Assembly: GCA_034666965.1 (NCBI GenBank)
Contig: JAXDKT010000033.1
Span: 1 to 40,036, forward strand
Direction of reading: 5' to 3'
DNA: 40,036 nt
DNA from: Chersky-267 sp034666965
Lineage (GTDB): Bacteria > Chloroflexota > Limnocylindria > Limnocylindrales > CSP1-4
Positions 14,848-23,056 of the stretch are shown in pieces. Under the pieces are notes generated by a model, which saw only the letters and a program-made list of their open reading frames with translations, was not told where the DNA came from and did not search any database. The first letter of the stretch is position 1. Each line of letters opens with the position of its first letter. A program made the translations under genes and the position numbers.

Positions 14848-16098
14848 TTGACCGCTCCCGTGACGGGCGAGGACCCAACCCCAGCCACTCCCCCACCTAC
14901 GTCGGCGGCGGGGTCGGTCGCTGCCACGGCAGGCCTGGCCGCCGCTGTCGCCGACCGGGCGCCGGATGTCGAGATCCTCGATGTCACCAAGCGTTTCGGG
15001 GACGTCGTGGCCGTCGACCGGATGACCCTGCGCATCGCCCGAGGCGAGTTCTACAGCTTCCTGGGGCCATCGGGCTGCGGCAAGACGACGACCCTGCGGA
15101 TGATTGCGGGCTTCGAGCAGCCGACGGCCGGGGAGATCCTCCTTGAGGGCCAGCCGATCGCAGGCGTGCCGCCCTACCGGCGCAACGTCAACACGGTCTT
15201 CCAGCACTACGCCCTGTTCCCGCACATGGACGTCGCCCAGAACGTGGGCTACGGGCTGCGCCAGAAGGGCATCACCCGCGACGAGGAGAAGCGCCGGGTG
15301 ACCGAGGCGCTCGGTCTCGTCCGGCTGGCCGGCTACGGGAGCCGGCGCACCTGGGAGATGTCCGGTGGCCAGCAGCAGCGGGTCGCGCTCGCCCGGGCCC
15401 TGGTCAACCACCCGACGGTGCTCCTGCTCGACGAGCCGCTCGGAGCCCTGGACCGCCAGCTCCGCCACGAGATGCAGCTCGAGCTGAAGGCGCTCCAGCG
15501 AGAGGTCGGGATCACCTTCGTGTACGTGACCCACGACCAGGAGGAAGCGCTCACGATGAGCGACGTCATCGTGGTCATGAAGGACGGTCGGATCCAGCAG
15601 CAGGGCCGGCCCGAGGAGCTCTACCAGCGCCCGACCAACCGGTTCGTGGCCGGCTTCATCGGCAGCTCGAACTTCCTGGAGGCGACGATCCTGGGCCACG
15701 ACCAGACAGCCGGCAGGGTCACGGTCGAGACCGCTGACGGCCTGCGCCTGACCGGACCCCTGATGGATCCCGCGGCCGATCCCGCGCCGGGCGACGGTGT
15801 CATGGTCGCGATCCGACCGGAGCGGTTCCGCCTGTCGGCGCGTGATGACACGGCAGGGGCCGACGGACCCGACGGCGGGCGTGCCAGCGGCTGGGTCAGC
15901 GTCCCGGGACGGGTGACCCAGGGCACCTATCTCGGCGATCAGACCGAGTACCGTGTCGACGCCGCCGGGCTGGGGGACCTGGTGATCCGCCGTCAGAACG
16001 AGACATCGACCGGCGAGCAGGTCGATCGGATCTACGGACCCGGCGAGGCGATCGAGGTGACCTGGCATGAGGACGCGAACCTGATGCTCCTGTCCTAG
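14848..16098 (+). CDS. potA: Spermidine/putrescine ABC transporter ATP-binding protein PotA
   Basis: A 416-residue importer ATPase. Walker A is GPSGCGKTT (73-81), the signature MSGGQQQR is at 171-178, Walker B is LLLDEP (192-197) and a THDQEEA switch region follows; the C-terminal TOBE-like domain has the VAIRPERFRL motif. A low-complexity N-terminus of about 40 residues precedes the fold. The start is either the TTG at 14848 or the GTG at 14860; neither has a strong ribosome site. The closest match is the polyamine/Fe/sulfate subfamily, and the adjacent potD-, potB- and potC-type genes specify polyamine. It is the first gene after the promoter at 14757. Confidence 0.92.
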   Translation: MTAPVTGEDPTPATPPPTSAAGSVAATAGLAAAVADRAPDVEILDVTKRFGDVVAVDRMTLRIARGEFYSFLGPSGCGKTTTLRMIAGFEQPTAGEILLEGQPIAGVPPYRRNVNTVFQHYALFPHMDVAQNVGYGLRQKGITRDEEKRRVTEALGLVRLAGYGSRRTWEMSGGQQQRVALARALVNHPTVLLLDEPLGALDRQLRHEMQLELKALQREVGITFVYVTHDQEEALTMSDVIVVMKDGRIQQQGRPEELYQRPTNRFVAGFIGSSNFLEATILGHDQTAGRVTVETADGLRLTGPLMDPAADPAPGDGVMVAIRPERFRLSARDDTAGADGPDGGRASGWVSVPGRVTQGTYLGDQTEYRVDAAGLGDLVIRRQNETSTGEQVDRIYGPGEAIEVTWHEDANLMLLS

Positions 16099-16128
16099 GA
16101 GCGACCGGCACACGAGGAGGAGATCGAC

Positions 16129-17328
16129 GTGGACGAGGCACTTCGCCAGTACCAGCGGGACATCTGGAAGGCCAGACTCTCGCGACGCGGGTTCCTGGCC
16201 GCCATGGGCGCGGCCGGGGCTGGCGCCGCGCTGGCCGCCTGTTCGAGCAACCAGGCCAGCTCGGCGCCGAGCACGGTCCCGACCGTCGCGCCGTCGGCCA
16301 CGGGCGCCGCCTCGGCGACGCCGGCCCCGAGCTACGTCGTCGAGAGCGAGTTCTTCCTGTTCAACTGGTCGAGCTACTTCAGCCCGGACAACCAGAAGAC
16401 GTTCAGCGACACGTACGGGATCAAGAACTTCGTGTACGACAGCTACCCGTCCAACGAGGACCTGCTGGCCAAGCTCCAGGCCGGCGGCAAGGGCCAGTAC
16501 GACGTCGCCGTCCCGACCGCCGAGTTCGTGCCGACGCTGGCCAACGGCGGCTTTCTCCAGAAGCTCGACAAGTCGCGCCTGCCCAACCTGGCCACGATCA
16601 ACCCGCAGTTCACCACGCTGCCCGGCGATCCCAACAACGAGTACATCGTGCCCAAGGACTGGGGCACGACCGGGATCATCTACCGCGGCAACAAGGTCAA
16701 GGAACCGATCGCCTCGTGGAAGGATTTCTGGGATCTCGCCACCACGAAGTACTCGGGCAAGACCTTCGTCGTGGACTCGCCCGGGGACGTGTTCGTGGCC
16801 CCGCTGGCGATGCACGGCTTCGACGTCAACACCGACAAGAGCGACGAGCTCGAGATCGCCCGCCAGGAGCTGCTCAAGCTCCGGCCCCACCTCCAGGCGA
16901 TCGACTCGGACACCTATCCGCAGCTGCTCCAGGAGGAGAGCGCGGTGATCGGCCTGGCCTGGAACGGGACGGCCTACGTCCTCCAGACCGACGCCTCGGG
17001 CAAGTACAAGGACACCGGCTACACCGTCCCGAGCGAGGGCACCATCTACTGGACCGATACCTGGGTGATGCTCGCCGACGCGCCCCATCCGAATGCGGCC
17101 TACGCGTTCCTCAACTGGGTCCAGGACCCGAACATCCAGGTCGTCGAGAGCCTCTATGCGGGCTACGCCAGCTGCAATGACGCAGCCAAGCCGCTCCTGC
17201 CGCCCGAGTTCGCCAACAACCCGGCCGTGTACGTGCCGGCCGACCAGCTCAGCCGGCTGTCGGTGTCGACCGACCAGAGCGGCAACCAGCAGCGCGCCGA
17301 CATCTGGGCGGAGTTCAAGCAGGGATGA
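16129..17328 (+). CDS. potD: Polyamine-binding lipoprotein PotD
   Basis: A 399-residue substrate-binding protein. The N-terminus carries a twin-arginine motif SRRGFLA (18-24) followed by a lipobox ALAAC (C38), so it is probably Tat-exported and lipid-anchored. The mature protein opens with FFLFNWSSYFSPDN and has YDVAVPTAEFV, DWGTTGIIYRGNKV and YWTDTWVMLADAPHPNAAYAFLNW, the usual PotD/PotF pattern for binding spermidine or putrescine. The GTG at 16129 is preceded by a GAGGAGGAG ribosome site. The stop overlaps the potB start (ATGA). Confidence 0.94.
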   Translation: MDEALRQYQRDIWKARLSRRGFLAAMGAAGAGAALAACSSNQASSAPSTVPTVAPSATGAASATPAPSYVVESEFFLFNWSSYFSPDNQKTFSDTYGIKNFVYDSYPSNEDLLAKLQAGGKGQYDVAVPTAEFVPTLANGGFLQKLDKSRLPNLATINPQFTTLPGDPNNEYIVPKDWGTTGIIYRGNKVKEPIASWKDFWDLATTKYSGKTFVVDSPGDVFVAPLAMHGFDVNTDKSDELEIARQELLKLRPHLQAIDSDTYPQLLQEESAVIGLAWNGTAYVLQTDASGKYKDTGYTVPSEGTIYWTDTWVMLADAPHPNAAYAFLNWVQDPNIQVVESLYAGYASCNDAAKPLLPPEFANNPAVYVPADQLSRLSVSTDQSGNQQRADIWAEFKQG

Positions 17329-18212
17329 CGGCGGCGGGCGACGCTCGCCGGCCCAGCGGAGGAGGGCGTCGAGGCGCCCTCCTGACCGGCGTGCTGATGC
17401 TGCCGGCCAGCTTCTGGTATCTGGGCCTGCTCATCGCCCCGCTCGTCATCGTCGTCATCTACAGCTTCGGCGTCCGGGCCAAGGACGGCGGCTACGCGCC
17501 GGCGTTCACCTTCGACAACTACCAGGTCGTGGCGACCCGCTTCGACCCCTTCCTGCTCACCCTCGGGATGGCCGTCGCCGGGACGGCGCTGTGCGCCCTG
17601 GTCGCGTTTCCGCTGGCCTACTTCATCGCCACCCGGGTCGGGCGCCGCAAGTCGCTGATGATCGTGCTGCTGGTGGTGCCGTTCTGGACGAGCTTCCTCA
17701 TCCGGACGATCGCCTGGCTCACGATCCTCGGCCCGAGTGGCATCGCCGGCTTCCTGTCCGACGTCACGGGGCAGGACGTCCAGATCCTGGGGACGCCGTT
17801 CTCGATCCTGCTGGGGATCGTCTACAACTACCTGCCGCTGATGATCTTCCCGCTGTACGTCACCCTCGAGCGACTCGACCGGACGCTGCTCGAGGCGTCC
17901 AAGGATCTCGGGGCCGGACGCTGGGCGACCTTCCGCCAGATCACCTTGCCGATCATCCTGCCCGGCGTGATCACCGGCAGCATCCTCGTCTTCATCCCGT
18001 TGATGGGCGAGTACGTCATCCCCGCGCTGCTTGGGCGGGGCAAGGTGTTCCTGGTCGGGAACGTCCTGCAGCTCGACTTCCTGTCCTCGCGCAACTGGCC
18101 AGCCGGCTCGGCCAAGGCCGTCGTCCTGATCCTGATCATGCTGGTCAGCGTCAGCTTCTACGTGTGGTTCACCAACCGCGGCCGGCGGACGCGCGACGTG
18201 AGCGTGCTGTGA
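17325..18212 (+). CDS. potB: Polyamine ABC transporter permease PotB
   Basis: A 295-residue membrane protein with six hydrophobic segments. The first helix (ASFWYLGLLIAPLVIVVIYS) follows a short cytoplasmic tail. The ATPase-contact EAA loop reads EASKDLGAGRWATFRQITLPIILPG. The family segment FIPLMGEYVIPALLG is present. It pairs with PotC to form the channel. The ATG at 17325 overlaps the potD stop. Confidence 0.94.
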   Translation: MTAAGDARRPSGGGRRGALLTGVLMLPASFWYLGLLIAPLVIVVIYSFGVRAKDGGYAPAFTFDNYQVVATRFDPFLLTLGMAVAGTALCALVAFPLAYFIATRVGRRKSLMIVLLVVPFWTSFLIRTIAWLTILGPSGIAGFLSDVTGQDVQILGTPFSILLGIVYNYLPLMIFPLYVTLERLDRTLLEASKDLGAGRWATFRQITLPIILPGVITGSILVFIPLMGEYVIPALLGRGKVFLVGNVLQLDFLSSRNWPAGSAKAVVLILIMLVSVSFYVWFTNRGRRTRDVSVL

Positions 18213-18219
18213 GCGCGGC

Positions 18220-19185
18220 ATGACCGCCCCGTCGATCGCCGTCGGAACCGGGGTCGGGGACGTCCGTCGCGGCCGCGCGGCGCGGCGCGAGCGATTCGGC
18301 AGCCTGATCGACGGCTGGTTCCGGTTCCACGCCGTCCTGGTCTACGGCTTCCTGTACCTGCCGATCCTGATCGTCGTCGTGTTCGCGTTCAACGGCACGA
18401 ACCGCTACGTCACCGACTGGCAGGGCTTCAGCCTCAAGTGGTTCCAGACCGCCCTCGCGGACGCGGGAATCCAGCGCTTCCTGTCGAACAGCCTGCTCAT
18501 CGCCTTTGTCAACGCCATCCTGGCCACGACCTTCGGGACGATGGCCGCGCTCGGATTGCAGCGGGTCCCGCACCGGCTCCGCTCGGTGTTCGATGCGCTG
18601 ACCTACATGAGCGTGATCATTCCCGAGATCGTGATCGGGCTGGCGACCCTGATCCTGTTCTCCGATGTCCGCGACGTGGTCAACCCGGTGCTCGCCGCCC
18701 TCCAGCCCGGCGTGGCCCGCCCGCCGCAGCTGATCCTCGGCCACTGGTCGATCATCGCCGCCCACGTCCTGTTCAACCTGAGCCTGGTGCTGCTCCTCGT
18801 CCGGGCCCGGCTGTCGGGCATGGACCGGACCCACGTCGAGGCGAGCTACGACCTGTACGCCACGCCGTGGCGGACGTTCCGCCAGATCACCTTCCCGCAG
18901 CTGCTGCCGGCGATCGTGGCCGGCTTCCTGTTGAGCTTCACGTTCAGCTTCGACGACTACGTGATCACGTCGTTCGTGGCCGGTCCGGGCTCGCAGACGT
19001 TGCCCCTGTACATCTTCGGGCAGACCCGCCAGGGCGTGACCCCGCTGACGAACGCGATCGCGGCGATGATGTTGCTGGTCACCCTGAGCGTCCTCGTCGT
19101 CGGCCAGTGGTTCTTCAGCCGCCAGGCGAGGCGGACCCGGGGCGCCGCCGCCGAGCCGATGGGGATGCTGACCGGCGTGGAGTAG
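18220..19185 (+). CDS. potC: Polyamine ABC transporter permease PotC
   Basis: A 321-residue permease with six hydrophobic segments. It has FLYLPILIVVVFAFNGTN and WFQTALADAGIQRFLSNSL near the start, the EAA loop EASYDLYATPWRTFRQITFPQLLPAIVAG, and SFTFSFDDYVITSFVAGPG, typical of PotC. A basic N-terminal tail of about 30 residues precedes the first helix. It starts 7 bases after potB. The gene ends 73 bases before a convergent gene. That gap holds a direct repeat of CCAGCCGCGCCG and no obvious terminator. Confidence 0.94.
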   Translation: MTAPSIAVGTGVGDVRRGRAARRERFGSLIDGWFRFHAVLVYGFLYLPILIVVVFAFNGTNRYVTDWQGFSLKWFQTALADAGIQRFLSNSLLIAFVNAILATTFGTMAALGLQRVPHRLRSVFDALTYMSVIIPEIVIGLATLILFSDVRDVVNPVLAALQPGVARPPQLILGHWSIIAAHVLFNLSLVLLLVRARLSGMDRTHVEASYDLYATPWRTFRQITFPQLLPAIVAGFLLSFTFSFDDYVITSFVAGPGSQTLPLYIFGQTRQGVTPLTNAIAAMMLLVTLSVLVVGQWFFSRQARRTRGAAAEPMGMLTGVE

Positions 19186-19258
19186 CCCGGCCGGAACGGT
19201 TGGCAGCGTCGACAGCAGCCAGCCGCGCCGCCAGCCGCGCCGGCGCCGCCCCCGCCGA

Positions 19259-20047
19259 CTACGGACGGATGCATGCGAACAGCTGACCCGGCAGGCCGTC
19301 GCGGGTGTACACGTCGAAGCGATAGACCCCGTCGGGCCACGCGCCGCCGTCGGGCAGGGCGAACATCCGGACCGGCTCGACGGCCACGGTCGGGCCGGCC
19401 GTCGGGGTCGGGGCGGCCGTCGGGGTCGCGTCGATTGCCGACCGCGGCGAATCACCCGGGATTCGGCCGAGCTCGACCGGCCGTGCCCCAAGCGCCAGCT
19501 GGCCCACGCGATAGACGCCCGCGACGAAGACGTCGCGGTCGGCCGGGAAGGCGATCCCGAGGAAGTACACCGCACGCGCGGGCAGGTCCGCCGCGGCGTC
19601 GTGCAGGAACGTTCCCTGCGCGTCGCAGATGGCGCCCGGGTCCGCTCCGCCCGGCTGCAGGCCGACGAAGACCGCGACCTGCTGCTGGCGGAGGGTGAGC
19701 GATTCACGCGAGACCGGATCCGGGCGGAGGAAGGCCACGATGCTCCACGCTCCGGTGACCCGCCCGGACCACGGTCCCGTGGTCGGGCCGGCGAACAGGT
19801 CGGAGCCCGCCGAGGCGTCCGGGGAGCCGCCCGGGCCGAGCGTCGTCGGGTTCGCCGGTGCGGAGCTCCCGACGACCGCCGGGGGCGACGATCCCGGCTC
19901 GCCGGCCGGGTCGTGGCCCTCGGCCGACCAAGGCCGCCAGACGATCACACCGAGGATGGCCACCAGCAGCAGGGCGACGGCGATCGGCCCGATGCCGCGT
20001 TCGCGCCGGACCGGCTGGAGCGGTGTCGTCAGCCCTGGCTCGGTCAT
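19259..20047 (-). CDS. Hypothetical single-pass membrane protein
   Basis: No known family is recognised. The 262-residue protein has a short basic cytoplasmic tail, one transmembrane segment (about 19-37), then an external Pro/Ser/Gly-rich linker. A domain of about 170 residues follows, beginning TGPWSGRVTGAWSIVAFLRP and ending FDVYTRDGLPGQLFACIRP. A second Thr/Pro/Ala-rich linker interrupts this domain near residues 207-223. It contains ICDAQGTFLHD and YFLGIAFPADRDVFVAG segments. It begins 16 bases after the ribY stop on the same strand, so it is probably on the FMN-riboswitch-controlled transcript. Nothing in the sequence links it to flavin chemistry. Confidence 0.7.
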   Translation of the reverse strand: MTEPGLTTPLQPVRRERGIGPIAVALLLVAILGVIVWRPWSAEGHDPAGEPGSSPPAVVGSSAPANPTTLGPGGSPDASAGSDLFAGPTTGPWSGRVTGAWSIVAFLRPDPVSRESLTLRQQQVAVFVGLQPGGADPGAICDAQGTFLHDAAADLPARAVYFLGIAFPADRDVFVAGVYRVGQLALGARPVELGRIPGDSPRSAIDATPTAAPTPTAGPTVAVEPVRMFALPDGGAWPDGVYRFDVYTRDGLPGQLFACIRP

Positions 20048-20063
20048 CGGCGGCCGCAGGCGG

Positions 20064-21167
20064 TCAGCGCACCGGGAGGAGGCTGTCGTCCACGATCTGA
20101 TCGACCGTGACCGGCTTCGGAACCAGCCCGCCGGGCAGGCCGGCGAGCGCTTCGATCGACCTGGCCCAGCCGTCGCGATCGACCGCGCCCAGGCCCTCGG
20201 CGTCGGTCACGGCGTCGTGCCACAGGTCGATCGTCGCCTGGAGGACCGCCAGCTGGCCGTCCCGATCGGCGGCGATCTCGGGGACGGCCTTGATCGCCGC
20301 ATCCAGGCCGAGTTGCGGGTCGGCGCTGATCTCGGTCATCGCCCTCAGTGTCGCCGAGATGAACAACGCCAGCGCGTCGCGCTTGGTCTCGATCGTGTTG
20401 GTCCCGGCGATCAGGCCGTTGCCCTGCAGCGGGACGATGTCGTCGATGGTCAGGACGACCGGTGGGATACCAGCCCGGGCGAGCTGGACCGGCTCGTTGT
20501 TGACGAAGCCGGTTGCCGCGTCGACCTGGCCCTCGCGCACGCCGACCAGCTGGCCGTAGTCGGGATAGAGGCGGATCGTCGTGTCGTCGGGGGTGAGACC
20601 GGCCGATTTGAGCAGCACCTGGAGCATGATCCAGCCCGAGCCGTACTTGCCCGGTGTGCCGATCCTGCGGCCCTTGAGGTCGGCCGCCGTCTTGATCCCG
20701 GACGAGGCCTTGGCGAAGACGACATTGGGGAACCTGGCGTAGATCGTGGCCAGGTAGCGCACGGGGATGCCCTGGCTGACGGCGGGAATGAGGCTGGTCC
20801 CGTCGGCGATGGCGATGTCAACCTCACCCTGCGCCGCGAGCCGGATGAGGTCCGGGTCGCGACCGTTCTGGAAGGTCACCTCGAGACCCGCGTCGCGGTA
20901 GTAGCCGGCCTGGTCGGCGCGGTAGAACTGGGCGAACTGGACGTTGGGGATGTAGCCCAGGCCCACCGTCAGCTTGACCGGCTCCGCCAGGCCGCTGGGT
21001 CGCGGCGAGGCGGCTGCCGAGGCGCTCGAGCCGGCCGAGCTTGCGGGCAGCGAGCCGGTCGCGGCTCCGCCGGGGGTCGCGGAGCTCGAGCCGCTGCCGC
21101 ACGCGGCGGCAGTCAGGGCCAGGATCACGGCCGCGCTCGCCAGTGAGCGGATCGGGAATGGCTTCAC
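20064..21167 (-). CDS. ribY: NMT1/THI5-like substrate-binding lipoprotein, probable riboflavin-binding RibY
   Basis: A 367-residue binding protein of the NMT1/THI5 family, which serves pyrimidine (HMP), sulfonate or riboflavin ABC importers. It has a signal peptide with cysteine at residue 23, a Ser/Ala linker, then LTVGLGYIPNVQFAQFYRAD, GEVDIAIADGTSLIPA, PGKYGSGWIMLQ and VDAATGFVNNEP. An FMN riboswitch stands directly upstream, so riboflavin is the best substrate guess, as for RibY described in Chloroflexus. The GTG at 21167 is preferred because GGAGG lies six bases before it; an ATG at 21179 would put that site inside the gene. Its permease and ATPase are upstream of the riboswitch. Confidence 0.85.
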   Translation of the reverse strand: MKPFPIRSLASAAVILALTAAACGSGSSSATPGGAATGSLPASSAGSSASAAASPRPSGLAEPVKLTVGLGYIPNVQFAQFYRADQAGYYRDAGLEVTFQNGRDPDLIRLAAQGEVDIAIADGTSLIPAVSQGIPVRYLATIYARFPNVVFAKASSGIKTAADLKGRRIGTPGKYGSGWIMLQVLLKSAGLTPDDTTIRLYPDYGQLVGVREGQVDAATGFVNNEPVQLARAGIPPVVLTIDDIVPLQGNGLIAGTNTIETKRDALALFISATLRAMTEISADPQLGLDAAIKAVPEIAADRDGQLAVLQATIDLWHDAVTDAEGLGAVDRDGWARSIEALAGLPGGLVPKPVTVDQIVDDSLLPVR

Positions 21168-21177
21168 GGGAACCTCC

Positions 21178-21201
21178 ATGCCGAACGGTTCGATACGGCA
21201 T
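21178..21201 (-). other. Inverted repeat next to the ribY ribosome site
   Basis: ATGCCG and CGGCAT arms (6 bp) enclose 12 bases immediately before GGAGG of ribY. It may be part of the FMN riboswitch expression platform, positioned to affect ribosome access. The stem is short, so this is tentative. Confidence 0.3.
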
Positions 21202-21248
21202 CGGGGCGCCCGGAGATGGATCCCACGCGCGGGCGCGCGCGGACCCGG

Positions 21249-21433
21249 CCTCCTTCCATCCGGACTGTACCGTCGGCTCCGGTGGACGCCGAGCTCGCGC
21301 TCGTCGTCGTCGGATCTGCTGACACCCGGTCGATGCCGTGGCACCGTCCGGGCCGCTCGTGGGCTCACCCCGCTCGCGCGTCAAGCGTCTGCGGAGTCCT
21401 ACCACCGGTCGGGAATTTCACCCTGCCCCGAAG
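21249..21433 (-). promoter_or_regulatory. FMN riboswitch (RFN element)
   Basis: On the minus strand the leader has the near-invariant start TTCGGGGCAGGGTGAAATTC then CCGACCGGTGGT, and the conserved end AGCAGATCCG, GGAGCCGACGGTACAGTCCG, GATGG. These match the FMN aptamer consensus closely at both ends; variable arms lie between. It sits between the permease stop at 21488 and the ribY start at 21167, filling most of the 320-base gap. High FMN should lower ribY expression. The 80 bases from the aptamer to the start contain very GC-rich sequence and no T-run, favouring translational control. Confidence 0.95.
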
Positions 21434-21442
21434 GCCGCCGCG

Positions 21443-21448
21443 ATCGTA
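21443..21448 (-). promoter_or_regulatory. -10 box of internal promoter before the FMN riboswitch
   Basis: TACGAT on the minus strand ends nine bases before the first aptamer bases and 40 bases after the permease stop. It would start RNA almost exactly at the riboswitch. No good -35 box is visible. Confidence 0.45.
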
Positions 21449-21487
21449 GCACGGTCGCCCGGGGCCGGTCGCGGTCGGCCGGCGCGG

Positions 21488-22258
21488 TTACCCCCGGTCG
21501 CCGATGACCCGCCGCTCGACCAGGACGGTGATCCCGTACAGGCCGACGCCGATGAGGGCCACCGTGAGCAGTGCCGCAAACAGGAGCGGAGTGTCGAACA
21601 GGCTGCCCTGAGCCAGGAGGATGAGCAACCCCAGGCCCTTGTCGGCGCCGGCCCATTCGCCCACGATCGCGCCCACGACGGCCAGGGTGACCCCCACCCG
21701 GATGCCGCCCATGACCGACGGCAGGGCCGACGGGATCTCGATCGTCAGCAGGACCTGACGGCGCGACGCCCGAAGGCTTCGGCCGAGCTCGAGCAGACCG
21801 GCGTCGACCGTGCGTAGCCCGACCAGGGTGGAGATCGCGACCGGGAAGAAGACGATCAGCCCGCAGATGACGACCTTGCTCAACAGGCCCGGCCCGAACC
21901 ACAGGATGAGCAACGGGGCCAGGGCCAGAACCGGCGTCGACTGCGCGGCCACCAGGTACGGCGACACCACCAGGTCGACCAGCCGCGAGCGGGCGATGAC
22001 GTAGCCCACGAGGAGCCCCGCGATCGCCCCGACGACGAACCCCAGGACGATCTCTTGGAGGGTGACGAGCGCATGTCCGGCCAGCGTCCCGTCGGCCCAC
22101 GCGCTCGCGAACCGGCTCCCCACCGTCAGTGGATCAGGCAGGATGTACGGCGGGTAGCCGCCGATGACCACGACGAGCTGCCATGCGCCCACGAAGATGA
22201 TCGCCCCGACGGCGACCGGCAGGATCGTGCCCACGACCCGCCCGCGGCGCCCGCTCAC
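21488..22258 (-). CDS. ribX: ABC transporter permease, probable riboflavin transporter RibX
   Basis: A 256-residue permease of the SsuC/TauC/ThiX class with about six hydrophobic helices. The ATPase-contact loop reads ELGRSLRASRRQVLLTIEIPSALPSVMGGIRVG. PYLVAAQSTPVLALAPLLILWFG and GEWAGADKGLGLLI are also characteristic. The GTG at 22258 overlaps the ATPase stop as GTGA, which decides the start; the open frame continues upstream only as a shadow of the ATPase gene. Substrate is inferred from the riboswitch-linked binding protein next door; a pyrimidine or sulfonate transporter would look the same. Confidence 0.85.
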   Translation of the reverse strand: MSGRRGRVVGTILPVAVGAIIFVGAWQLVVVIGGYPPYILPDPLTVGSRFASAWADGTLAGHALVTLQEIVLGFVVGAIAGLLVGYVIARSRLVDLVVSPYLVAAQSTPVLALAPLLILWFGPGLLSKVVICGLIVFFPVAISTLVGLRTVDAGLLELGRSLRASRRQVLLTIEIPSALPSVMGGIRVGVTLAVVGAIVGEWAGADKGLGLLILLAQGSLFDTPLLFAALLTVALIGVGLYGITVLVERRVIGDRG

Positions 22259-23034
22259 GAGCCGGCCTCCTGGGGATCGCCGAGGGCCGCTCGCACGGCC
22301 GCCGCGGCCGCGGCCAGGTCCGGGCTGCCAAGATCCTCGAGGCCACGCGGCCGGCCGAGCGGCGACGGGACGGTGGCGATCGCCCGGCCCGGTCGCGCTG
22401 AGAGGACCACCGTCCGGTCGGCGAGGAAGACGGCCTCGGTGATGCTGTGGGTAACGAGGACGACGGTCGTGGCCGTCTGCTGCCACAGGTCGAGCAGCTC
22501 GATGTCGAGGCGCTCGCGGGTCAGCGCGTCGAGCGCGCTGAAGGGCTCGTCGAGGAGCAGCACCGACGGCCCCAGGGCGAGGGCCCGGGCAATCGCCGCC
22601 CGCTGACGCATCCCGCCCGAGAGGCGGTGGGGACGGCTGCCCGCGAACCCGTCGAGGCCGACCATCCGGAGGACCTCATGGGCGCGGGCCTCGCGCTCGT
22701 TCCGGGCCACGTCGGCCAGCTCGAGCGGGTAGGCGACGTTGGCCAGGACGTCGCGCCAGGGCAGCAGGCGCGGCTCCTGGAAGGCGAACCCGACGGCGCG
22801 ATCCGGTCCGTCGACCGGTCGGCCCTCGACCTCGACCGTCCCGGCGTCGGGCGCGAGCAGCCCGCCGATGATCCGCAGCAGCGTGCTCTTGCCGCTGCCG
22901 TTGGGGCCGATGATCGCCACGACCTCGTTGGCGGCAACCTCCAAGTCGAGACCGTCGAGCGCGACGAGCCGGTCGCCGCCCGTAGCCGGGAACGTTCGCC
23001 GGACCCCCGCCAGGCGGATCGCCGGCGGGCTCAC
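22255..23034 (-). CDS. ABC transporter ATP-binding protein, nitrate/sulfonate/riboflavin type
   Basis: A 259-residue ATPase of the SsuB/TauB/ThiZ class. Walker A is GPNGSGKST (43-51), followed by FAFQEPRLLPWRDVLANV, a class hallmark, then the signature LSGGMRQR (138-145), Walker B VLLLDEP (158-164) and LVTHSITEAVFLADR. The GTG at 23034 begins 22 bases after the metK stop, with no promoter or riboswitch between, so it is probably transcribed from metK or from a promoter inside metK. It partners the permease that overlaps its 3' end. Confidence 0.9.
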   Translation of the reverse strand: MSPPAIRLAGVRRTFPATGGDRLVALDGLDLEVAANEVVAIIGPNGSGKSTLLRIIGGLLAPDAGTVEVEGRPVDGPDRAVGFAFQEPRLLPWRDVLANVAYPLELADVARNEREARAHEVLRMVGLDGFAGSRPHRLSGGMRQRAAIARALALGPSVLLLDEPFSALDALTRERLDIELLDLWQQTATTVVLVTHSITEAVFLADRTVVLSARPGRAIATVPSPLGRPRGLEDLGSPDLAAAAAAVRAALGDPQEAGS

Positions 23035-23056
23035 CGTGCGGCGGTGGGCGGGCGGC

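Noticed and set aside
14830..17088. A 752-codon open frame on the minus strand
   Set aside because: Antisense to potA and potD, which have clear motifs in the other strand; composition is that of a shadow frame.
19186..19258. Direct repeat CCAGCCGCGCCG as an attachment site or terminator
   Set aside because: Short, GC-only and without integrase, tRNA or T-run; more likely simple local duplication.
21168..21487. TPP riboswitch before the THI5-like binding protein
   Set aside because: The conserved bases match the FMN aptamer at both ends, and no TPP-type CTGAGA...ACCTGATCTGGATAATACC pattern is present.
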